Source of the DNA: an uncultured Spirochaetaceae bacterium
GTDB lineage: Bacteria > Spirochaetota > Spirochaetia > Treponematales > Treponemataceae
NCBI GenBank assembly: GCA_902789325.1
Contig: CADANN010000016.1
Span: 34,397 to 98,396 of the forward strand
Direction: 5' to 3'
DNA: 64,000 nucleotides
Each line of letters starts with the position of its first letter. Within the stretch, counting starts at the first letter, position 1. The notes beneath the pieces are model-generated. The model was not told the DNA's origin. It saw nothing but the letters and a program-made list of their open reading frames with translations, and made no database searches. The position numbers were made by a program, and so were the translations under genes. Shown here piece after piece: positions 27,032-35,345 of the stretch.

Positions 27032-27997
27032 ATGAATCTTGCACATCTTTTTGAAGCAGCAATGTTGGTTTGTTTTGGATTTTCTTGGCCTTTAAATGTA
27101 ATGAAAGCCTACAGAGCACGTACAGCAAAGGGAACAAGTCTTCCATTTATTATTTTAATTATCACTGGTTATGTAGCAGGAATTACTGCAAAAATCATCA
27201 ACGGACAGTTCAACTACGTACTTGCAGTTTACTTCCTTAATCTTGCAATTGTCATGACTAACGTTTTTGTTTACATCAGAAACAAGTCATTGGATAGAAA
27301 GGCTGAGGCTAAAACAAGTCTCAAAATCACAGCAAACGATATTAAGAATGTTGTAGAAAAGGAGGAAAGTATGATGAACTACACCAATTCTTTGGATGAA
27401 TTAATCAACAGAACTGCAGCCCCTGCAGAAAAGAAGAATGCTGTTATCCTTATGGGTGGCAGTGTAGACAGAGAGATTCCTGTAAGCAAGCTTGCTAAAG
27501 AATACAATTTCAACTTCGATATCTACAACAAAAGCAATGCAAACCTTTCAATCGCAAATGCCCAGGATTATTTCCAGAAAAACGTTGCAGCACTTGCACC
27601 AGAAGGAATCCTTATTCACGTTGGTGAAAAAGATCTTTCACTGTTCAAGTCAGATTCATCTACTTTCGACAGCAACTATCTTAAACTTATCGAAAGCGTA
27701 AAAGCAAGCAACAAGAATTGCAGAATCGCACTTGTTTCTATTGAAAACTCTTCAAACGATAAATCAATCGATCTTATGAATGCTCATATCAAAGCAATCG
27801 CAGATGCAGAACATGCAGGTTTCGTAAGCCTCGACTACGCAAGCATCTGGAATCCAGAAGCAATCAAAACTTCTTCAGCTTTTGCTTACAACATGGGTCT
27901 TAAAATCCGCAAGCCATTGCGCGATGTAGCCGAAATCCTTTACAGCTGGGCATTCTACAACATTAAAAAGAACACAATCGAAACACTGGTTGGCTAA
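27032..27997 (+). CDS. PQ-loop/SWEET-like membrane domain fused to an SGNH-like domain
   Basis: 321 aa. Residues 1-90 form three hydrophobic helices with CFGFSWPLNVMKAYRARTAKGTSLPF, a PQ-loop/SWEET-like pattern. A basic linker follows, then from about residue 130 a soluble domain (NAVILMGGSVDREIPVSKL, GILIHVGEKDLSLF, RIALVSIENSSN) that resembles the SGNH hydrolase fold but lacks clear GDS and DxxH catalytic motifs. At 27371 there is an in-frame ATG preceded by AAAGGAGG five bases upstream, so a second product of about 208 aa, the soluble domain alone, may also be made. Function unknown. Confidence 0.65.
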   Translation: MNLAHLFEAAMLVCFGFSWPLNVMKAYRARTAKGTSLPFIILIITGYVAGITAKIINGQFNYVLAVYFLNLAIVMTNVFVYIRNKSLDRKAEAKTSLKITANDIKNVVEKEESMMNYTNSLDELINRTAAPAEKKNAVILMGGSVDREIPVSKLAKEYNFNFDIYNKSNANLSIANAQDYFQKNVAALAPEGILIHVGEKDLSLFKSDSSTFDSNYLKLIESVKASNKNCRIALVSIENSSNDKSIDLMNAHIKAIADAEHAGFVSLDYASIWNPEAIKTSSAFAYNMGLKIRKPLRDVAEILYSWAFYNIKKNTIETLVG

Positions 27998-28027
27998 TTG
28001 TAATACCTTCACTGCTAACAGGCGTTT

Positions 28028-28064
28028 ACGGGACTATCTCAATAATGAGAAGTCCCGTTTTTTT
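28028..28064 (+). terminator. Rho-independent terminator
   Basis: ACGGGACT (28028-28035) pairs with AGTCCCGT (28051-28058), inner TCTCA/TGAGA, followed by seven T. Confidence 0.9.
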
Positions 28065-28149
28065 GTTGAAGAAGCTTTTGATTTAAAAATCTTGCAAACT
28101 ATACTCTTTCTGATAAAATATAAGAAGGATTTTAAAATCGGAGTTTTAT

Positions 28150-28665
28150 ATGTTAAAATTCATTATTAAGTTATTGAAGGCTTTGAACAGCAATTCACAT
28201 CCGGGTGAAATTGCTCATGCTGTTTGTCTTGGAATGTTGCTTGGTTTTTTGCCTAAAAACAACATTTTCTGGTTCATTATTACTGTATTTGTTCTTTTTA
28301 TGCGAATAAATAAAGGTGCTCTGGTACTTTGTACACTGGCATTCTCGCTTCTGGCTCCTTTGTTCGATCCGATATTTGATCAGGTTGGTTACTGGTTCCT
28401 TACACTTCCTGCTCTTGAACCAACTTTTGCTTTCCTTCTTGATATTCCTTTTGTTGGATTTACTAAGTTCAATAATACAATTGCATCAGGTTCGCTTTTG
28501 TGCGGGCTTGTGCTTTATATTCCTCTTTATGTAATTGCCCGTCTTTTAGTCTTGCTTACGAGAAATAAAATTGTGCCGGTTTTACGCAAAACAAAATTCA
28601 TTGTTGCAATCTCAAAGATTCCGCTGATCAAAAAAGCAGCTGCACTTGCGGCAAAGAAGGACTAA
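28150..28665 (+). CDS. TIGR03546 family membrane protein
   Basis: Conserved integral membrane protein, 171 aa, with about four hydrophobic segments (MLLGFLPKNNIFWFIITVFVL, LVLCTLAFSLLAPLF, ASGSLLCGLVLYIPLYVI). The opening HPGEIAHAVCLGMLLGFLPKN resembles DUF2062-like proteins. It is followed 12 nt later by a TIGR03545 protein; these two families are typical neighbours, which supports both calls. Molecular function is not known. Confidence 0.8.
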   Translation: MLKFIIKLLKALNSNSHPGEIAHAVCLGMLLGFLPKNNIFWFIITVFVLFMRINKGALVLCTLAFSLLAPLFDPIFDQVGYWFLTLPALEPTFAFLLDIPFVGFTKFNNTIASGSLLCGLVLYIPLYVIARLLVLLTRNKIVPVLRKTKFIVAISKIPLIKKAAALAAKKD

Positions 28666-28677
28666 GGGGGCGCACAA

Positions 28678-30864
28678 ATGAAAAAGATTCCATCACTTTT
28701 TAGAAAAAAATATACGGCAAAAAAACTCGAAAAGAAAATTTATAAAAAGCTCTATGTTCCTGATGATAAAAAATACGTAAAGAGTCTTTTTACAGAAGTT
28801 GAAAAAAAGGGTGCAAAGCAGATTCCGATTTATGCTATTCCAGCTGATAAGGCTGAACAGCTTGCAAAAAAAGATATGAAGCGTCTTAAGCTTCTTGCAA
28901 AGCAGATTAAAAGTCAGAAAGGACGCGTAAACTTTGTTCCGCTGATTGTAACAATTGCCTTCATTGTGGCAATTCCAGTTTGTTTTTCAATGTTCAAAAA
29001 TGTAATTATCAAAAAAGCGCTTACTGTAGTTTGCGAAAATATTTTTGAAGCAAAAACTGATATAGAAAAAGTTGATTTTAAGTTCTTGGATTCATCCCTT
29101 AAAATCAAAAAAATTGAAATTGCCAACAAGAATGATTACATGAAAAATCTTGTAGACATTGGTTCAATTACAATTGATTTTGATTTAGGTCAGCTTTTGA
29201 GAAAACGTTTTGTTGCAGATGAGCTTTCTGTGCTTGATGTAAATACAGGAACTGAAAGAACAACTTCGGGAGAACTTCCTCCTGCAAAAGAAAAGAAAAT
29301 TAAAAAGCAGAAAGAAAAGGCAGAAAAAGCGGCTTCTGAATCAAAGCTTGGAAAGGCACTTTCAGATAAAAAAGCTGTTGCAGCTGATTCTTTGCAAAAA
29401 AATATTACAGGACTTTTTAATCAGTTTAATCCAGAAACTCTGATGCAAAATTATGCGGCTCAGTTACAGACACCTGCAATTTCTACACAGGTTCAGGAAC
29501 AGATTCCACAGATAGTTGCAAAGTGGCAGGCAAAACCTGCTGAGGTTCAGAAAACTGTAGATGAACTTCAGAAATCTGTAAACGAAATTATGGCTTTTGA
29601 TTTCAGTTCGGTTCAGAATAATCCGCTTAAGATAAAAGAGTTTATTGAGTCGTTAGATTCAACTTACAAAAATATTGATAAGGTAAAGAACGATGCCAAT
29701 GGAGTTTTAAACAGCTTTAATTCTGATATTGCAGAAGCTGATGGACTAAGAAAAACTGTTCAGAATGCAGTTACTCATGATATGAACTTTGCAAATTCAG
29801 AAATCAACAAAATTAAGTCGCTCAATGTTTCTGATGGAACAAAACTCATAAGCGGCATGTTTGAAAATGTTGCCTGTGATGTTCTTGGAAAATATTATCC
29901 TTATGCGCAGAAGGGCGTAAACTATCTGCTTGAATTGAAATCAAAGCAGGCTAGTAAACCAAAAACAGAAAAGGCTAAAAAAGAAAAAAAGAAGTACAGT
30001 GTAAAACGTGCACCTGGCCGCGACATTTTCTACAGACAGGATAAGGTTCCAGCTCTCTGGATTAAAAAGATGGCAGGCTCTGGTCCAAACTTTTTTGCAC
30101 AGGCCACAGATATTGCAAGCAATCAGGATATAATCAACAAACCTGCAAAGATTGATTTCAATATGGATTTGTGGAACCTGCAGCATACTGCAAAGCTCGT
30201 TGTTGATTTTAGAACTGAAACAAAGGAACCTCTTGTTCGTGCAGATTATGGTTTGAAAAATATTCCATTGAATATTCCTGCAGAAAAATTTGGTGAGTAT
30301 CCTGGAGTTCCTTCTTTCGATGCAAAGTGTGCGGTAGATGCAATTCTTAAGATTTTTGATGATGAAGGTTTTGAGATTACTGGTAAGGGTCTGCTAACAG
30401 ATCTCAAGATTTCTACAGTTCCGTTTGAACCAGAATATGCTTCTAAGATTTACTCAAGTGTAATGGGTAGAATAAATACTGTACGTGCAAGCATGACAAG
30501 CGGTTTTACACTTTCTGGTGGCCTTAATATGGCTCTTGATTCTGATGCTGATGTTCAGGTTATTAATTCGATTAAGAAAGAAATGGAAGCTCAGCTTGCG
30601 GGCATCAAAGAAAATCTTAAGTCTGAACTTACTAAGAGAATTAACGAAGCAAGTGGCGGAGCACTCAGCCAGTTTGGTTCACTCGACGATATTAAGTCTA
30701 AGCTGACTGGTTCGGTAGGTCAGGCTAACGGTTACGAAAAACAGCTTACACAAAAACGTTCCGAAGCAGAAAAACAGATTAAGGGCAAGGCTGATGAAGC
30801 AACCAAGAAAGCGACGGATAGTGCTAAGAAAGAGCTTGGAAATCAATTAAAGAAATTGTTCTAG
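28678..30864 (+). CDS. TIGR03545 family protein, envelope-associated
   Basis: 728 aa. A very basic N terminus (about residues 1-80) is followed by one membrane helix (VNFVPLIVTIAFIVAIPVCFSMF), then a long extracytoplasmic part. Residues 115-180 (FEAKTDIEKVDFKFLDSSLKIKKIEI) look like an AsmA-like repeat, and alpha-helical, Lys/Ala-rich stretches lie between 190 and 440 and at the C terminus. No enzymatic motif is visible. Genetic linkage to the TIGR03546 gene suggests a shared membrane function. Confidence 0.8.
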   Translation: MKKIPSLFRKKYTAKKLEKKIYKKLYVPDDKKYVKSLFTEVEKKGAKQIPIYAIPADKAEQLAKKDMKRLKLLAKQIKSQKGRVNFVPLIVTIAFIVAIPVCFSMFKNVIIKKALTVVCENIFEAKTDIEKVDFKFLDSSLKIKKIEIANKNDYMKNLVDIGSITIDFDLGQLLRKRFVADELSVLDVNTGTERTTSGELPPAKEKKIKKQKEKAEKAASESKLGKALSDKKAVAADSLQKNITGLFNQFNPETLMQNYAAQLQTPAISTQVQEQIPQIVAKWQAKPAEVQKTVDELQKSVNEIMAFDFSSVQNNPLKIKEFIESLDSTYKNIDKVKNDANGVLNSFNSDIAEADGLRKTVQNAVTHDMNFANSEINKIKSLNVSDGTKLISGMFENVACDVLGKYYPYAQKGVNYLLELKSKQASKPKTEKAKKEKKKYSVKRAPGRDIFYRQDKVPALWIKKMAGSGPNFFAQATDIASNQDIINKPAKIDFNMDLWNLQHTAKLVVDFRTETKEPLVRADYGLKNIPLNIPAEKFGEYPGVPSFDAKCAVDAILKIFDDEGFEITGKGLLTDLKISTVPFEPEYASKIYSSVMGRINTVRASMTSGFTLSGGLNMALDSDADVQVINSIKKEMEAQLAGIKENLKSELTKRINEASGGALSQFGSLDDIKSKLTGSVGQANGYEKQLTQKRSEAEKQIKGKADEATKKATDSAKKELGNQLKKLF

Positions 30865-30870
30865 TTTGGA

Positions 30871-30895
30871 ATCCCCGGTATCACCGGGGATTTTT
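30871..30895 (+). terminator. Rho-independent terminator
   Basis: ATCCCCGG (30871-30878), TATCA, CCGGGGAT (30884-30891) and a T-run. Confidence 0.9.
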
Positions 30896-30899
30896 AAAT

Positions 30900-30928
30900 T
30901 TGACTTTAAACTGAATTCTCTGTATATT
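30900..30928 (+). promoter_or_regulatory. Promoter of the TrmB-ddh-lysA operon
   Basis: TTGACT (30900-30905), 17-nt spacer ending in TG, TATATT (30923-30928). The large inverted repeat begins inside the -10 box. Confidence 0.7.
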
Positions 30929-30967
30929 AATCTATAGTAGTACTAAATAATACTACTATAGATTAAT
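30926..30967 (+). promoter_or_regulatory. Perfect 17-bp inverted repeat over the transcription start, probable operator
   Basis: ATTAATCTATAGTAGTA (30926-30942), 8-nt spacer CTAAATAA, and the exact reverse complement (30951-30967). It overlaps the -10 box and start region of the operon that encodes a TrmB-type regulator, so autoregulation is the simplest reading. It lacks a T-run and is AT-rich, which argues against a terminator. Confidence 0.75.
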
Positions 30968-30989
30968 AGCAAAGGCGCGGAATCAGTTT

Positions 30990-31691
30990 ATGTCAGATAT
31001 GAATTTTATAGACAGCTTAAATGATTTTGGACTCACTCGTCAGGAAGGGACAGTTTATTCTGCTCTTCTGAATCATGGTGAAATGACTGGCTATGAGGTT
31101 GCAAAGGACACTGGTATTTCGCGTTCAAATGTCTATGCAGCTCTTACTGCTCTTGTAGAAAAGGGTGCCGCCTATCTTATCGAAGGCGAAGCTACAAAAT
31201 ACAGACCTGTTGAAATAAAAATCTTTACAGAAAATAGAATTCTCGAATTGCAGAAAAGTGCAGCCTGGCTTGAAAAGCATGCACCTCGTAAAGTAATTTC
31301 TGCGGATGGGTACATCACAATTACTGGTGCAAAAAATATTAAAAATAAAATCCGTGAAATGTTGAATAAAACAGAGCTACGTATTTATATGATGGCTCCC
31401 TCAGATTTGATTTGCGAATTCGAAGAAGAACTTATGCAGCTCACAAAATCAGGAAAAAAAGTTGTGCTATTAACCAAGGGCTTAAAACTATCTGGTGCAA
31501 AAATCTACGAAACAAAACCAGAAGAAGGGCAGATTCGTTTTATTGCGGATTCTGCTTATGTATTAACCGGCGAACTCACCGGCGATGAACATGATACCTG
31601 TTTGTATTCCGGACAGAAAAATCTCGTTGAGGTTATGAAGGAAGCATTAAAGGATAAAATTACGCTGTTAAGCGAAGGAGATAAAAAATGA
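30990..31691 (+). CDS. TrmB-family transcriptional regulator
   Basis: 233 aa. The N-terminal winged helix is clear: LNDFGLTRQEGTVYSALLNHGEMTGYEVAKDTGISRSNVYAALTALVEKGA. A coiled stretch (about 75-95) and an effector domain resembling TrmB (about 105-230) follow. The gene overlaps ddh by four bases (ATGA) and heads an operon for the last steps of lysine/DAP synthesis. The ligand is unknown; lysine or DAP are natural candidates. The 17-bp inverted repeat just upstream is the likely binding site. Confidence 0.85.
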   Translation: MSDMNFIDSLNDFGLTRQEGTVYSALLNHGEMTGYEVAKDTGISRSNVYAALTALVEKGAAYLIEGEATKYRPVEIKIFTENRILELQKSAAWLEKHAPRKVISADGYITITGAKNIKNKIREMLNKTELRIYMMAPSDLICEFEEELMQLTKSGKKVVLLTKGLKLSGAKIYETKPEEGQIRFIADSAYVLTGELTGDEHDTCLYSGQKNLVEVMKEALKDKITLLSEGDKK

Positions 31692-32668
31692 AAATTGGTA
31701 TTTTAGGTTATGGTAATCTTGGAAAGGGCGTTGAAGGCGCAATCAAACAGAATCCTGACTGTGAACTCACAGCAGTATTCACACGCCGCGACCCATCAAC
31801 TGTAAAAATCTTGACTGCAGGAGTTCCTGTTTATAACGTTGCAGATGTAGAAAAACACAAGGATGAAGTTGATGTTCTTATCATCTGTGGTGGTTCTGCA
31901 ACTGACCTTCCAAAACAGACTCCAGAATATGCAAAATATTTCAACGTAATTGATAGTTTTGATACACACGCAAAAATCCCTGAGCACTTTGCAAATGTTG
32001 ATACAGTAGCAAAGGACTTCAAGCATACAGCACTTATCAGCTGCGGTTGGGATCCTGGACTTTTCAGCCTTTCACGTTTGTATGCTAACTGCATTCTTCC
32101 AAACGGTAAGGATTACACTTTCTGGGGTAAGGGAGTTTCACAGGGACACTCAGACGCTATCCGCCGCATTGAAGGTGTAAAAGATGGCAAGCAGTACACA
32201 ATTCCAGTACAGGCAGCACTTGATGCAGTTCGCTCTGGAAGCAATCCAGAATTGACAACACGCCAGAAGCATACACGCGAATGCTTTGTTGTAGCTGAAG
32301 AAGGTGCAGATAAGGCTCGCATTGAAAAAGAAATCAAAGAAATGCCAAACTACTTTGCTGATTACGACACAACAGTTCACTTTATCAGCGAAGAAGAATT
32401 GAAGAAGAATCACTCTGGTATTCCACACGGTGGATTTGTGATCCGCTCTGGAAAGACTGGCTGGGACAACGAGTTCAATAACGTAATTGAGTACAGCCTC
32501 AAGCTCGACTCAAACCCTGCATTTACATCAAGCGTACTCGTAGCTTATGCCCGCGCAGTTTACAGAATGAACAAAGAAGGTAACCTCGGCTGTAAGACAG
32601 TTTTCGACGTAGCTCCAGCTTACCTTAGCCCACTCAGTGGTGATGAAATTAGAGCACACTTGCTCTAG
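31688..32668 (+). CDS. ddh: meso-Diaminopimelate D-dehydrogenase
   Basis: NADPH-dependent enzyme converting tetrahydrodipicolinate directly to meso-DAP, the short lysine route. The Rossmann motif is GILGYGNLGKGV (residues 4-15). ISCGWDPGLFSLSRLY and FWGKGVSQGHSDAIRRIEGV are strong Ddh signatures. 326 aa is typical. It overlaps the regulator gene (ATGA), and lysA follows eight bases later after an AGGAG. The enzyme supplies both peptidoglycan precursor and lysine. Confidence 0.96.
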   Translation: MKIGILGYGNLGKGVEGAIKQNPDCELTAVFTRRDPSTVKILTAGVPVYNVADVEKHKDEVDVLIICGGSATDLPKQTPEYAKYFNVIDSFDTHAKIPEHFANVDTVAKDFKHTALISCGWDPGLFSLSRLYANCILPNGKDYTFWGKGVSQGHSDAIRRIEGVKDGKQYTIPVQAALDAVRSGSNPELTTRQKHTRECFVVAEEGADKARIEKEIKEMPNYFADYDTTVHFISEEELKKNHSGIPHGGFVIRSGKTGWDNEFNNVIEYSLKLDSNPAFTSSVLVAYARAVYRMNKEGNLGCKTVFDVAPAYLSPLSGDEIRAHLL

Positions 32669-32676
32669 GAGATTTT

Positions 32677-33918
32677 ATGAATTCATTTATCGAACAATCA
32701 AACTTTTTTGAAGGAAACAATCCGGAAAAGATTGCTCAGGAATATGGCACTCCGGTTTATGTTTATAACGAAAATATTTTGCGTACACGAATGGACGCTG
32801 TTGCAAAGGTAATCACAAAGTATCCTTACACTGCAAACTATTCGGTAAAGGCAAATACAAACATCCACATCCTTAAGCTTGCTCTTGAAGAAGGCAACAA
32901 CTGCGACGCAATGAGCGTTGGAGAAATCCAGATGCTGCTTAAGGCAGGCTTCCCTAAGGAACGCATCTTCTTCGTACCAAATAATGTAAGTGCAGAAGAA
33001 ATGCAGTTTGCAATCGACAACGGAATTATGACAAGCTGTGACTCTCTTGCTCAACTTGAGCTTTACGGAAGCCTCAACAAGGGCGGCAAGGTTGCAGTTC
33101 GCATCAATCCTGGTGTTGGTGCTGGTCATCACGAAAAGGTTGTTACTGGCGGTAAGAAAACTAAGTTTGGAATTTCTGAAGAGTTTATTCCTCAGATTTT
33201 TGAAATTGCTGAAAAGTACAATCTTACAATTGCTGGAATCAACCAGCACATTGGTTCGCTCTTTATGGACCCACAGCCTTATCTTGATGCGGTTACTAAC
33301 ATCTTACGAATTGCCCTTCAGTTTAAGGACCTTGAGTTCATCGACTTTGGTGGCGGCTATGGTATTCCATATCACAAGCTTGATGACGAGGCTGTTTTCC
33401 CAATGGAAGATTTCAAGAAGCGCCTCGAACCAATTCTGGACGACTTTGTTGCAAAGTACGGACGTGCACCTCTTTTCAAAAGTGAGCCTGGCCGTTTCTG
33501 TGTTGCAGAAGGCAGCGTAATCTTGGGGCGCCTTCACGCAGTTAAGCACAACAACGGAAAAACTTTTGCCGGAACTGATATTGGTATGAACGTTTTGGTT
33601 CGCCCAAGTATGTACGACAGCTGGCACGATATCGAAGTTATCCGCGAAGGAAAAGTTGTTGCCCGCGACAATCTGATGGAACAGACTGTAACCGGCAACA
33701 TCTGCGAAAGCGGCGACCTTCTTGCTAAGGACCGCCCTCTGCCAGAAATGAAGCGAGGCGACCTTGCCTGCGTACTTGACACCGGTGCCTACGGCTGGTC
33801 TATGTGTTCAACCTACAACAGCCGCCCACGTCCTGCAGAAGTACTCATCTGCAAGGATGGAAGCGTAAAGTTGATTCGCCGCCGCGAGACAATTGAAGAT
33901 TTAATGCGCTTGTTCTAG
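32677..33918 (+). CDS. lysA: Diaminopimelate decarboxylase
   Basis: PLP enzyme converting meso-DAP to lysine. The Schiff-base Lys is in ANYSVKANTN (about residue 53). GINQHIGSLFMDPQPY, FIDFGGGYGIP and SEPGRFCVAE are the family PLP and substrate motifs, and the active-site Cys/Tyr region is ICESGDLLAKDR with DTGAYGWSMCSTYN. 413 aa. It completes the regulator-ddh-lysA operon; a palindromic repeat follows. Confidence 0.97.
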   Translation: MNSFIEQSNFFEGNNPEKIAQEYGTPVYVYNENILRTRMDAVAKVITKYPYTANYSVKANTNIHILKLALEEGNNCDAMSVGEIQMLLKAGFPKERIFFVPNNVSAEEMQFAIDNGIMTSCDSLAQLELYGSLNKGGKVAVRINPGVGAGHHEKVVTGGKKTKFGISEEFIPQIFEIAEKYNLTIAGINQHIGSLFMDPQPYLDAVTNILRIALQFKDLEFIDFGGGYGIPYHKLDDEAVFPMEDFKKRLEPILDDFVAKYGRAPLFKSEPGRFCVAEGSVILGRLHAVKHNNGKTFAGTDIGMNVLVRPSMYDSWHDIEVIREGKVVARDNLMEQTVTGNICESGDLLAKDRPLPEMKRGDLACVLDTGAYGWSMCSTYNSRPRPAEVLICKDGSVKLIRRRETIEDLMRLF

Positions 33919-33927
33919 AAGAGATCT

Positions 33928-33966
33928 CGTCATTGCGAGGTACAATTTATTGTGCTCGCAATGACG
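33928..33966 (+). repeat. Palindromic intergenic repeat (CGTCATTGCGAG arms)
   Basis: CGTCATTGCGAG (33928-33939) and its exact complement CTCGCAATGACG (33955-33966) with a loop containing TACAA/TTGTG. Related in its GTCAT end to the TGTCAT family, but with a longer loop. Lies after lysA and may terminate the operon. Confidence 0.7.
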
Positions 33967-33991
33967 TGAAAATTTCATTATTATAATCCTT

Positions 33992-35338
33992 ATGACAAAA
34001 AATCTTACAGAGGGCTCAATCCTCAAAAACATCATCCTTTTCTCACTTCCATATCTTCTTTCATATTTCCTTCAGACACTCTACGGTATGGCAGATCTCT
34101 TCCTGGCTGGACAGTTTAATGGTGCAGATGTAATATCTGCGGTGTCTATCGGAAGTCAGGTTATGCATATGCTTACGGTGATTATCGTTGGGCTTGCAAT
34201 GGGTGGTACCGTCCTGATTGGTCAGGCTGTTGGTGCAAAGGACGATAAACGTGCATCTAAAGTTATCGGCAATACAGTTACTCTGTTTTTGATTTTTTCT
34301 GTGATAGTTACTGTTGTGCTGCTCGTTGCCTGCCGTGGAATTGTTGCACTTGTTTCAACTCCGCCAGAAAGTGTAGAACAGACGGTAGCTTATATTCGTG
34401 TCTGCTTTTTTGGAATTCCATTTATTGTTGCTTATAACGTAATTGCTTCGATTTACCGCGGTATGGGCGATTCAAAAAGTCCTATGATTTTTGTTATCAT
34501 TGCCTGTACGCTCAATATAATTCTGGACTGGCTTTTTATGGGCGTGTTCGGAATGAAGGCGGAAGGTGCTGCGATTGCGACTGTTATTGCTCAGGCAGTT
34601 AGCGTAATTATCAGCTTGATTGCAATTGCACGAACCGGCAGCCTTAAGCTTGCGAAAGATGATTTTAAAATTGATCACGCCACAATGAGCGGAATCCTTA
34701 AAATTGGAGTTCCAGTTGCAGCACAGGACGGCTTCATTCAGATTTCATTCATTGTAATTACGATTATTGCGAATAGACGCGGTGTAAATGTAGCTGCGGC
34801 TGTTGGTATAGTGGAGAAGATAATTTGTTTCTTGTTCCTGATTCCTTCCAGCATGCTTTCCAGCATCAGCGCGATCGCGGCGCAGAATATCGGTGCCGGT
34901 TATAATGACCGCGCGCGCCACACACTTTACGCTGGTACAGCCATAGCAGTAGGTATCGGTGCAGTTTTTGCAATCGCCTTCCAGTTTATTTCGCATCCGG
35001 TTATCAGTCTGTTTACCCGCGACGAAATTGTCGTAACTCTCGGCACTCAGTATCTAAAATCTTACGTAACCGACTGTGTACTAGCCGCAATTCACTTCTG
35101 TTTTAGTGGTTACTTCTGTGCAATGGGAAAATCAATCATTTCCTTCATTCATAATTCTATTTCTATTGTGGTTATCCGCATTCCGGGTGCCTGGCTTGCT
35201 TCTAAACTTTGGCCAGAAACTCTGTTCCCAATGGGCTGCGCCGCACCACTTGGAAGTTTACTTTCAGCTTTGATTTGTATTGGTGCTTATTTGTATCTGC
35301 GTAAAAAGGATGACGTATTCCCCAAAAACGTAGTATAA
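33992..35338 (+). CDS. MATE-family efflux transporter
   Basis: Twelve-helix multidrug/toxin exporter of 448 aa driven by Na+ or H+. It starts with LTEGSILKNIILFSLPYLLSYFLQTLYGMADLFLAGQF, typical of the DinF/NorM-like group, and has internal duplication with GVPVAAQDGFIQISFIVITIIANRRG in the second half. TATAAT lies four bases before the ATG; SD is absent. Substrate unknown. Confidence 0.93.
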   Translation: MTKNLTEGSILKNIILFSLPYLLSYFLQTLYGMADLFLAGQFNGADVISAVSIGSQVMHMLTVIIVGLAMGGTVLIGQAVGAKDDKRASKVIGNTVTLFLIFSVIVTVVLLVACRGIVALVSTPPESVEQTVAYIRVCFFGIPFIVAYNVIASIYRGMGDSKSPMIFVIIACTLNIILDWLFMGVFGMKAEGAAIATVIAQAVSVIISLIAIARTGSLKLAKDDFKIDHATMSGILKIGVPVAAQDGFIQISFIVITIIANRRGVNVAAAVGIVEKIICFLFLIPSSMLSSISAIAAQNIGAGYNDRARHTLYAGTAIAVGIGAVFAIAFQFISHPVISLFTRDEIVVTLGTQYLKSYVTDCVLAAIHFCFSGYFCAMGKSIISFIHNSISIVVIRIPGAWLASKLWPETLFPMGCAAPLGSLLSALICIGAYLYLRKKDDVFPKNVV

Positions 35339-35339
35339 T
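35334..35339 (+). promoter_or_regulatory. -10 box of trkA, 6 nt from the ATG
   Basis: TATAAT overlaps the end of the MATE gene and ends six bases before the trkA ATG; no SD is present. No good -35 box is visible. Confidence 0.4.
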
Positions 35340-35345
35340 ATAACT

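Noticed and set aside
27024..27034. ATG at 27024 as the start of the PQ-loop gene
   Set aside because: That frame reads only MLL before a stop; the ATG at 27032 opens the long frame.
30926..30967. The large inverted repeat as a terminator
   Set aside because: It is AT-rich, has no T-run, lies over the -10 box, and a separate strong terminator is at 30871-30895.
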